From: Podochytrium sp. JEL0797
Lineage: Eukaryota > Chytridiomycota > Chytridiomycetes > Chytridiales > Chytriomycetaceae
Length of the DNA stretch: 39,510 nucleotides
Assembly (NCBI GenBank): GCA_027596195.1
Contig: JADGJG010000126.1
Location: 1 to 39,510 of the forward strand
Reading direction: 5' to 3'
A program made the translations under genes and the position numbers. How positions within the stretch are numbered: the stretch's first letter is position 1; every line of letters starts with the position of its first letter. Positions 31,500 through 39,510 of the stretch are shown here, piece after piece. The notes under the pieces are model-generated. The model was given only the letters and a program-made list of their open reading frames with translations. It was not told where the DNA came from and did not search any database.

Positions 31500-31540
31500 A
31501 AAAAAAAAAAAAAACACATACACACACACACTCACAACAG
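31500..31540. repeat. Poly-A and CA microsatellite in the Noc2 upstream region
   Basis: A run of 15 A (31500-31514) is followed by CA-rich repeats, 46 bp from the Noc2 start codon. Such tracts often lie in nucleosome-free promoters and vary in length between strains. Confidence 0.8.
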
Positions 31541-31669
31541 CTTTTGGTGGCGAGAGAGAGCGAGGACCTGCCCTAAACGCGACAGATCCGTCAACTCTAA
31601 AATTGATGAAGCAAAAGGGACGGTGTGTGGGGGATAAGGCATTATTGTTCGTTTTCTTTTATCCGCACG

Positions 31670-32922
31670 TTATTGGTTCTTTTTTTCAACCAACCACGGC
31701 GCCACCTTGCGCGCCATCCTCTCGCTGTGGTGAATCACAAAGTCATGAGGAACCGCGTCTTCACACAACACGGCGTGGATCCCCGGAAATTCGTTCACAA
31801 TGTCATTGAAATACGATTCATTGGCCCATCCGTCTTCTGGGCCGTAATACAAGATCAGTTTGGATTGGTTTTGAGCAATGGTTTGGGAATCCAGTTGTTT
31901 GACGGTTTGCATTTCGTCGTGTCCGAGAGATGTGACATGCGATCTAAATAATATGAGGAATTGGACGATTAGATGTTGTGAAAATGTAAGGCAGGAGCGG
32001 CGAGATGGGAGAGTAATCGGTGGTATACGCGACTGCAATTGGACCCAGGGGTGATGATGTTCCCCCTCACGCAGAACCGACTCCCTCATCAAAACAAAAT
32101 CATACTCACGCGCTCGAAGGATGCAACAACTGTTCACAAGTGATCCTCAACGCATCCCCTGCCAACCCAGTCCCCCACGCAACAAACGTGTAAAAAAGGA
32201 CAGGAAACAGCCTCAAAACGGGTCTCCAGAACCACAATAACGCAACCAACACGTGTCGCACGCCAGGCATCACGATCCACTGCATGTTCTGGCCTCTTGG
32301 AGTCGCGGCAATGTCGGTCAAAGTCGGGAACAACAGGATCGATTTCGAGATTTGCGTGGAACGGTGCTTCAGGAGGTGGAGCGCCATGAATGCACCGATG
32401 CTATGACCGGAGATAACGAAGGTGGTGTCGGCGGGGTACAGGGACTTGATATGATCGAACAGGGCGATTTTGTGATCGCATTGGTTTTGGAGCGAGAGGG
32501 GATCGTTGGTCGGATTGAAATTGAGGCGATTGTTCCATGATTGAATGATGGAAGCGGAGGATGGGATCGGTGGATCTCCAGCGTTCGGGGAAAACGACGT
32601 GGTAGAAACCGAGTCGAAATCCATGGCAGAATGGCCCGGATGTTGCAAAGCGATAACATCGAGATTGAGGGACGGAGATTGAGCCATGGCGTTGTTGTAG
32701 AGGGCATTGCAGAAGTCGGAGTAGTATTCGATCACGCCGGGGTTTCCTGTTGTGCATTTGAGAGGACGTGGGACGGGCGATGGAAAGCTGCAAACCTGGG
32801 ATCATGACAAAGACGGTTTTGGGTACGCTGTTTTGCGCCTTTGCTCTGAGGATGAAGACTGCGGACAGCGAGGCATCCTGCAAGAGCCAGGTTTCTTGGT
32901 TGCCTTTGGCGCGTGAAATCAT
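31670..32922 (-). CDS. LDAH-like lipid-droplet hydrolase (alpha/beta hydrolase)
   Basis: Three exons (32922-32796, 32746-32110, 31943-31670) give 345 residues of an alpha/beta-hydrolase fold. Signatures of the lipid-droplet-associated hydrolase family (DUF2305) are present: VFVMIPGNPGVIEYYSDF, where the first intron splits the PG-NPG oxyanion motif; the nucleophile elbow FVISGHSIGAFMAL with catalytic serine; ILYYGPEDGWAN, likely supplying the acid; and DAVPHDFVIHHSERMA, supplying the histidine. A hydrophobic segment (HVLVALLWFWRP...FPVLFYTFVAWG) could insert in the lipid monolayer. Family members sit on lipid droplets and may act on sterol esters; substrate here is inferred. It is head-to-head with the polyglutamine gene. 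Confidence 0.9.
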
Positions 32923-32979
32923 TTAATTCTGTACGGTAGAATTTTGGAAAAAGTCGGCTCGATCCTTCCCTTCTCTTGG
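32923..32979. promoter_or_regulatory. 57-bp bidirectional promoter (LDAH-like / polyQ genes)
   Basis: Only 57 bases separate the start codons of the two divergent genes. No TATA box is obvious. As with the reductase/Las1 pair, the core promoters must overlap. Confidence 0.6.
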
Positions 32980-35900
32980 ATGACATCTCGCACCTCCACG
33001 CCCCTTGTGGCCTCGTGCGTGTTTTCGGACTCGCGTGGTCAGGCGCTTGTGTCTTTGAGTCTCGAATGCAGGGCGGGCAGCGGCGGCAACAACAACAACA
33101 ACAGCATCCTTGTTGTTGAAGAGGCGGCGGGCGACGCGCAGGTGCTGCTGTTCAAGCTGCGCTCATCGTCTTCTTCTTCTTTGTCTCCGCTGGCGCTGCC
33201 GCCCCTGGCCGCCTTATCTTCTTCTGGCGACCTGGCGAGCGACCTGGCAAACGATGCTTCGCAGTACTCGACTGCTTCCACCAGCAACACTCTCTCCATC
33301 ACTACTACTACCAACACCAACACCAACAACTCAAACAACAAGCGCAAACGCTCCATCGCCACAGACCGCCCCAAGCGCGCAAAGCCTTCGCCGTCCCCGC
33401 CCCCTCAATCCGCAACCAGCGACACGCTTCTCGCCGGACTCCACGTTGTCTTCACCAAGGACGCCCTCGATGCCTTCGACACTGTCGCTAAGCAAGAGGT
33501 ACAAACTGCCCAGTCCCGCTCCAAAAATTCACTCACTTTTCTCACCAGGCCGCCCTCAAACGCCTCGCCGAATCTCACGCTGCCGCACAACAAGAACATA
33601 CGGACGAACTCGCAAATCTCAAACAACGGCACGAATCACTCCTCCGCGAATCCCTGCTGCCCCTCAACGCCCACATCGATGAACTCGAATCCGCCGCCAA
33701 ACTCCAAACCGACCGCCACGCCGAACTCGAACTCACATACTCGCATCTCCGGGGTTCATGTGAGCGGTTAAAGGAGGAAAACTCGGGCCTCGCCCTCGAA
33801 CGGACCCGAGCCGAGGACCGGTGTGCGCTGTTGGAGCGGAGTATGGGCGTCCTGGAGGCCGATTTGGCCACTGTAAGGGAGGACAAGGTGGCTGTGGAGG
33901 CAGTTGTGGAGCAGTTGCGTGCGGACAATCAAGTTGTGGAAGCGAATCTGCGGACATTGGAGTCTCAGAAGGAGGCGTTAGACGGGACTGTGTTGGATTT
34001 GGAACAGCGGAACGATGCGTTGCAGGTGCAACTCACCAAAGCGAGTGTCCAGACGGCTGAGGTGGAAACCAGGAATCGCGAATTGGAGGATACTGTCACT
34101 GAAGGAAAGGAAGCGAATACCAAGCTGTCGCAGCAGAACGAGACCCTGTGCGAGCAGAACCGAGTTCTTTTGGAACACTCCGAGTCATTACAACAACACG
34201 TGGCCGAATGGGAGTCCAAACACGCCTCCCTCACCGAAACGAACCAACTCCTCGAATCCACTAACACGTCTCTCGAATCACAACTCTCCACCTCCCAATC
34301 GCACTCCCAATCCCTCGAATCTCGCATCCTCGAGCTCGAACAAACCAACGTCTCCCTTCTCGAAACCAACACAACCCTCACGGACGCTTCCACCACCCTC
34401 CAAAGCCAAAACGAAACCCTCTCCACTGCAAACACTCACCTCGCGACCCGTATTGCCGAATCCAGCGAAACCCGCGCCGCACTCGAAACGTCGCTCGAAG
34501 CCAAACAGGAAACCGTCGCGCAACTTTCGCAAGAGCTGCAACAGTCTCACACGGACACCATGAGTCTGCGCACGGACATGGCGAGTCTTGAAGCCACAGT
34601 CGCCCAGCTGGAGGAGCTGATTGGCGGGCTCAAACGGCACCTCGAAACGATGGAGACGGAGTCTGCTTCGCGGGATGCGGAACTCACTCGCGTGCGGGAG
34701 GTGCAGAGTGGGTTTAAGGAGGCGGTGGCGGCGTGTGCGGGGCAGGCGGATGAGACCACGCAGCATTTCCAGAAGGTGGTGACGCATATGATGGAAGTGA
34801 GCGGGGTGGTGGAGGAGTCGAGGAAGATCAACGTGAAGATGGTGGAGTTGTTAAAGGAGCGGCAGGCCGCGAGTGTTTCTCCCGTGGTGCCGCCGGTTCC
34901 GCCTGTTCAGCTTGGGAAACGGGGGAGTGCCAAGGCGGCGGCGATGGCGGCTCAACTTCAACTTCAACAGCAACAGCAGCAAAACTCGTCAGCAGCAATG
35001 GACGAATCGTCCTCCAAACCCGAATCGTCAGCAGATGTACATCCACTGTTAACGGCTCCGTCTCCTCATCCCCACCAGCAGCACCAGCAACAACAGCAAC
35101 AACTCGCAAAATCCAAATCCATACACCAACCGACGTCCTCCTCAACCCCAACCTTGACAAACTCCCAGTCCCCGTCAACAACGAAATCCCCGCCTGCTCC
35201 CCCGTTCCGTGCACAATCACAACATCGCCTCGCCAACAACAACCCGAACCCTATGATGCACCAGCACCAGCATCCGCAGCGATCCATGTCTCTCAACACG
35301 GACCATCTCCACCTCCAACAGCAGCAGCAACAACATCAACAACACCACTTCCTCCTCTCCTCCACGCCGTCCACCTTCCCGTCCTCCACGAACGCTTCTC
35401 CTTCCACCATGATGATGTCCAGCCCATTGGGCATGATGTTGCCCCCGCATCTGCAACAACAACAACATCAGCAGCAGATGACTGGGTTTCCGAACGGCGG
35501 ACAGCAGCAGCAGCAGCAGCAAAGTCACTTTTTGTTCCATCCGCCTCCGACGGCAACGGGTGCAGGCGTTGGTGGGGTGGTGAATCAGCAACAACAGCAG
35601 ATTCAGATGCAGATTCAGCAGCAGCAGATGATGCAACAGCAGATGCATGGGTTTCAACAGCATCAGCAACAGCAGCAGCAGCAGCAGCAGCAGCGAGGCG
35701 GGACAGGGGGTGGGGGGGTAGCAGCGCAGAGGGGAAATTCGCAAGAATTGGTGAGTTGTTTCTGGAACATAGATATAGGAGTTAAATTTGTACGAAGCAG
35801 CAACGCGTGGGTTCTTTTGGAATGGCGTCTCCGATTGTGACCAATATCCCAGCTCAACAACCGCAGTCGCAGCAGCAACAGCAACCGCATGGGTCAATGT

Positions 35901-37445
35901 TGGCGACTCAGAATCACAACAGCAACAACGGCACACCTCCCACAATTCACTCGCAACAACATCCCGATAACAACAGCAACAACACCACCAATACCACCAC
36001 CAACGCACCGACAGCTCCCGTGTCCACTGTTCCGTCTTCTATGCCCGCCACGACCGTGGCGGTAGCACCCGCAGCGACTGGGAAGAAGGGCAAACGGAGT
36101 CGCGCAACAACTGGCGCAGCGAGTGCCGCTGCGGCTGCGGGAGCAACCAAATCACCTGTCGTCGTAGTAGCCAACATCCCCGGCGGGAGCGCGAATCGAG
36201 GCGGATCCGGCGTGTCAGCGGCAACAGGCGGATCCACTTCGATGCATCAGTTACTGCAGAACGTGATCAGCGGAGGTGGAGCACAGCAACAGCAACCACC
36301 CAAACCGAATGGAGGGACGGCAGCAAATACAACAACTTCAACGGCAACCGTCGCGAATGGAACGGCTTCCACTTCTCCCCCCACGGCGGTCCCGACTGCT
36401 GCGGCGTCCAAGGCACATACCCCACCCACGAGCCTATCGACTCCGATCCTTTCGACCACGCCTGTGCCGATGGGCATGGACCCTGCTGCGAATGGAGCAG
36501 CAACGATGGTGCCGTGGACGAATGTTCCGCCCGTGTTGCAGGGGCCGTTGTTGCAAATGAATTGGGTTGTGCGTGGGCCGAATGGGGATGCGTTTGTGAG
36601 CATGCGGCACTTGCAGATTGTGAATGGGAATATGCAGAGGCAGCAGATGCAGCAGTTTCAAATGTTGCAGCAGCAGCAACAGCAGCAGCAGATGGGACAG
36701 CAGGGGAGGATAAATGTAAGGATTCCATTTATTGTTTTTTTGATTTTTGGGTTTTGGATTACTGATTTTTTGGCGGGTTTAATAGATGGGTATGCAATCG
36801 CCGAACGCGATGGGATTGGGTCCGCAACAGCAACAACAACTTCAGGCCGGAATGCTTCCCAACGCCCAACAACACCACCTCCCGCATCAACAACTCGCCA
36901 ATACCCCGGCCAATGGACTCACAAACAACACCATCAAGAGCGCCAACAACTCGAGCGCGACGAGTTCGGCTATTCCCTCGCCCACGCAGCACCATGCCTT
37001 CCAGCAGCAGCAACAGATGCAGCACAATTCGATGATGATGCAACAGCAACAACAACAGCATCAACAGCAGCAGAATCAGATGCGTCAGTTCCAGTTGCAG
37101 CAGCAGCAAATGATGCAGCAGCAACAGCAACAGGGAGGCAACGGCAGCGGTGGTGGTGGATCGGGAACTCTATCGAACGGAAATACTGCCCACCTGATGA
37201 CGAATGGTGGATCATTGGGTCAACCGCTGCACCCTCAACACCAACACAGCGGGTTCGCACCACCCGCCTCTGTCACATCTGTGCCACCGGCTCCTGCCGC
37301 GACTCCAAGCACCGCGGCTCCAGTTGCTGGTGGAGTGGCCTCGTCCGTTTTTAACCCGGGAACGCCGAGTGGAGGCATGTTGGACGATGCGTGTGGATTG
37401 TTTGGGAGTGACGGAACGGGGTTGTTAGATGGGTTCATGTTGTGA
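32980..37445 (+). CDS. Large coiled-coil, glutamine-rich low-complexity protein
   Basis: Four exons (32980-33498, 33549-35750, 35798-36715, 36786-37445) give 1432 residues. The N-terminus (residues 1-170) has poly-N and poly-S runs and a bipartite-type nuclear signal KRKRSIATDRPKRAK. Residues about 175-620 are a long coiled coil with heptads such as LEADLATVREDKVAVEAVVE. From about 650 to the end the protein is Q/H/M/P-rich with runs up to 11 Q, and a few less repetitive islands: MNWVVRGPNGDAFVSMRHLQ, and the C-terminal GLFGSDGTGLLDGFML, which is acidic-hydrophobic like an activation or docking motif. I do not recognise the family. A nuclear scaffold or transcription cofactor is the best guess from composition. 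The third intron's acceptor is a tandem AAGCAG, so one Q may be optional. Confidence 0.75.
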
Positions 37446-37685
37446 ATTTGATTATTTTGTGTAATATTTGAGTTATTTTTTTAAACTTTTCTTGTCCGCA
37501 AGATCCGAATCAATTTCATTTCCATAATGCTTGACTGTTTGTGCGCGGTTGTGTTTCTGAGTAAGACAAAAATAAGGAATGAAGTCGCGAATATTGAGCC
37601 GGAACGGTGGGGGATGAGAAAAGGATAGGTGTTTTCATATTCACTCCTCGTGACTCTTCTCTCGTCGAATCTCAAAACTAGAGAT
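37354..37685 (-). repeat. Inverted duplication, block B (right, probable source copy)
   Basis: Corresponds to 23081-23390 on the plus strand. It includes the last codons and 3' end of the polyglutamine gene, which are intact here, the 195-bp space, and exon 2 of the small minus-strand gene. Intact coding sequence on both sides argues that this is the original and the 23-kb copy is derived. Confidence 0.85.
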
Positions 37686-37864
37686 CCAAAAAGGGGGTGA
37701 GCATAAGGAAATGAATTGTGAAAAAAATGCACGTACCTGCTCGCGCTCCAATAGAGCCCATAATATTCCGAGAAAAGAAAATGATACCGAGTGTGGTATT
37801 TTGACTGATGCTTATTCCGTTCGTTCCAGAATTGCGTCAGGCTCCAGAAAAAGTTGGTACTCAT
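37641..37864 (-). CDS. Small two-exon protein of unknown function (54 aa)
   Basis: Exon 37864-37737 begins MSTNFFWSLTQFWNERNKHQ and continues to GLYWSAS. A 59-nt intron (37736-37678, GTACGT...TCTAG) leads to exon 37677-37641 encoding SFEIRREKSHEE and TGA. The protein is aromatic-rich at first and charged at the end, with no clear membrane span or signal. Support: clean splice sites, a real ATG, and a duplicated exon 2 at 23.1 kb with mostly conservative changes. I do not recognise it; a small mitochondrial or other accessory subunit is only a guess. Its 3' end is 195 bp from the convergent polyglutamine gene. Confidence 0.5.
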
Positions 37865-38469
37865 TTTTGAAAGCGAATATAATAATAAAAAACAATTTTT
37901 GGGACTTTGAAACTATCGCGACATTTTGGCTGATCAGGAGGGCACCGCGTCTGTTTTTGGGGTGTTTTTTTTGCAATTTTGGGATGGAGAAGATGCGCGC
38001 GTGTCGCTTTTTTTTCAAACTCCGACAATCTTCTCGCAACGAAAATAAAGAAGCCATCACACCATCCCCACTTCATCGCTTCCATGTAAATTAACACGCA
38101 ATTTCGCGTCGAACCGTGGTACTCTCATAATTTGTGATCGAGTGTGTAGTTTGACGTTTTGGGCTGGGTCGAGTTTTTGAAACCCCGTCGTGCAGCACCA
38201 ACACCGATATATGTATTAGGCGGGTCACTCACCATCCCAGATCTGCATTCTGATCCCGATTTGGACGTGATTTGAGGGAGATATAGTCGTAGTAATAACA
38301 AAACGAGATCAACTTTGCGCCGCAGCGTGGTCTCGCGTTCAAACTCGCTCCAGACGTGCCAAATAATAATAAAAACTGTGGAAGAAGGCGAGGCGGCTGT
38401 CCAATGACGTTTCGAATTTTTTGACCGCGAGTCGCGAGTGCGTCCAAAATATTTCGCGATGAGGCAAGT
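37865..38469. other. Intergenic region between the small gene and the truncated repeat copy
   Basis: Probably the upstream region of the 54-residue gene. It has an ATG followed closely by a good donor (GGGATG then GTGAGT, near 38228-38238) on the minus strand, which could be a 5' exon, but I could not connect it to a coding exon. No RNA gene is recognised. It has no counterpart in the left copy of the duplication. Confidence 0.4.
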
Positions 38470-38519
38470 CTTCCACTCACCCACAGCTAATAAGTTTGGT
38501 AGCTGTGGGTGAGTGGAAG
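38470..38519. repeat. Perfect 20-bp fold-back palindrome with 10-nt loop
   Basis: The left arm 38470-38489 (CTTCCACTCACCCACAGCTA) and right arm 38500-38519 are exact reverse complements around a 10-nt spacer. The arm sequence is part of the repeated gene itself (compare 22588-22606). The palindrome sits exactly where copy 2 loses similarity to copy 1, marking a rearrangement junction. Confidence 0.92.
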
Positions 38520-39371
38520 TGTTGCAGTGTGAAGTGCATCGGCAACCGCATAGTAATACCGGCAAGTGTGGGACATGTCAAGCCATGGGTTGTTGACATA
38601 AAGTGAGACCATCAACTGGGCAACGAATATTGCACCCATGTGGGTGGTGCACTTGGCCTTGAGGTTGGGGAAGGCGAACCTTGGTCGGCATGGGAGCAGT
38701 GACTTGAACTTGTGCCACCCCAGCAGCAAGGGCAGCCGCTGTCCCATGTGGAGCTTGAACTTGTTGGAGAGCGACTTGCCCCGTGAGGTGGGTGATGCCT
38801 GAAACGAAAGTTGTTGTAGGTTGTTGTGAGAATCAGAAGAGGAGTAGAGAGTGGGAAGGGGGATGCAAATGAGTGAAGAGAGAACGAACCAGTTTGATAT
38901 GTGGGCGGGGCAAACTCAGCCCATCCTCTGCAGTTATTTCCAAATTCCAAGATTCCACCAGATTCGGCACCCATGTCAAACCAGCCGTCTCCCGAGTTCA
39001 CCAAGTCAACCATTTGGTTCACAAACCACGCGTTGTCACGCGCAAACCGAACAAACATGACACAACTGAAATGGAAGGGAAACAAACGTTAGAGAGGGTG
39101 TCTCAAGGAAGGCAAGCCAACAGGAAATAATGGAAATGAAACCTCACTCAGCAAAAAACTGGGCGACATATTCCAGAGGGGCTTTTGCCGACAGGAGGTT
39201 GAAGTCAAAGTCCGCAAGGGGCCTTGGGGATCTGGGGTTCTGGCCAACCCTGTCCTTGAGAAAAGTGGTCATCTTGAACGCCAGGGATGGCTGTTGCGTC
39301 TGCGCAGTCACGTGAACTTGCAACTTAGAGTTCTGGCTTGGAAGGAAGAGTGTGTTGAGTTGGAGAGGCAT
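38487..39371 (-). pseudogene. Second copy of the repeated gene, 3'-truncated (copy 2)
   Basis: Exon 1 39371-39148 (MPLQLNTLFLPSQNSKLQV...), exon 2 39065-38890 (CVMFVRFARDNAWFVNQMVD...GGILEFGNNCRGWAEFAPPT) and exon 3 from 38798. Exons 1 and 2 are open and better preserved than in copy 1. Exon 3 is ambiguous. The phase-consistent frame (ITHLTGQVALQQV...) stops at about 38577, while another frame stays open to the palindrome (LPLLLGWHKFKSLL...LPLTHSYQTY) and shows more synonymous differences between the copies. The roughly 125 C-terminal residues present in copy 1 are missing. No domain is recognised. Confidence 0.6.
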
Positions 39372-39450
39372 TTTGAACACAGACAAAAGAGAAGCAGCTC
39401 AAATTTATGCGATTTGTGAGGGGTCAAGGGGTCAAGGGGTGAACAAATTT
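38490..39450 (-). repeat. Inverted duplication, block A (right copy)
   Basis: Minus-strand counterpart of 21688-22610. It includes the same upstream segment (ACAAATCGCATAAATTTGAG) and three exons with their introns. It ends at the fold-back palindrome. Confidence 0.9.
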
Positions 39451-39460
39451 AGTCGGATGT

Positions 39461-39510
<50 letters not shown>
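39461..39510 (+). other. Run of 50 G at the window end, probable artefact
   Basis: Fifty consecutive G close the sequence, directly outside a duplicated region. Nothing else in the window resembles it. Poly-G is a typical no-signal output of two-colour short-read chemistry and assemblies often break at repeats, so this is probably not genomic. It is not a telomere repeat. Confidence 0.8.

Noticed and set aside
35217..36008. Minus-strand Leu/Cys-rich open frame
   Set aside because: It is the shadow of CAG/CAA glutamine runs of the plus-strand gene, and would cross that gene's splice sites.
39419..39510. Telomere at the window end
   Set aside because: There is no TTAGGG-type repeat; the GGTCAAGG pairs are only two units and the end is a pure G run.
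1..39510. CRISPR arrays, operons or a biosynthetic cluster
   Set aside because: The DNA is eukaryotic with spliced genes; no regularly spaced short repeats exist, and the genes are unrelated housekeeping functions.

Overview
The window is nuclear DNA of a fungus. Its genes are closely packed, on both strands, and cut by many short introns (mostly 43-110 nt, GT-AG) with CTAAC-type branch sites. The small introns, the plant-like LRR proteins, an F-box/LRR gene and the mixture of conserved eukaryotic housekeeping genes suggest a zoosporic fungus, probably a chytrid (Chytridiales-like). That placement is inference; no marker gene here settles it.

Layout, left to right. (1) 1-5.5 kb: a large minus-strand gene combining an AT-hook-like stretch, a zinc-ribbon (DUF6729-like) region, an integrase/transposase-like region and a DEDDy 3'-5' exonuclease. 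It has mobile-element character, and a possible helicase relic lies beyond its 3' end. (2) 5.5-21.5 kb: a compact housekeeping stretch. It holds GPI1/PIG-Q (13 exons, +), ribosomal protein eS1 (+), an RPEL-repeat protein (-), an LRR protein with a SAM-like C-terminus (+), ribosomal protein eS8 (-), GMPPA-like nucleotidyltransferase (+), a ketopantoate-reductase-like enzyme (-) and the pre-rRNA endonuclease subunit Las1 (+). (3) 21.7-24.3 kb: a decayed copy of an unknown repeated gene, a duplicated piece of DNA that also exists inverted at 37.4-37.7 kb, and an F-box/LRR gene that looks cut short. (4) 24.3-32.9 kb: four co-directional minus-strand genes: a cytochrome b5-acyl-CoA dehydrogenase fusion ending in AKL, CCT5, Noc2 and an LDAH-like lipid hydrolase. 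(5) 33.0-37.4 kb: a 1432-residue coiled-coil/polyglutamine protein (+). (6) 37.4-39.5 kb: a small two-exon gene, a fold-back palindrome, and a second, truncated copy of the repeated gene on the minus strand. The window ends in a run of 50 G, most likely a sequencing or assembly artefact.

How the genes relate. Ribosome production is well represented (eS1 and eS8 as structural proteins, Las1 in ITS2 cleavage, Noc2 in 60S assembly), and GPI1 and GMPPA both touch glycan synthesis. I see no sign that these are more than neighbouring housekeeping genes. Several pairs share very short divergent promoters: 36 bp between the Las1 and reductase start codons, 57 bp between the LDAH and polyQ start codons.

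The most unusual features are structural. They are the inverted segmental duplication joining the two ends of the right half, with a perfect 20-bp fold-back exactly where one copy is truncated; the one-exon-per-LRR gene; the integrase-exonuclease fusion; introns that split or directly follow ribosomal-protein start codons; and a three-unit tandem repeat between eS8 and GMPPA. Exon joins were made by hand from reading-frame phase and splice motifs, and every complete join given here keeps the frame.
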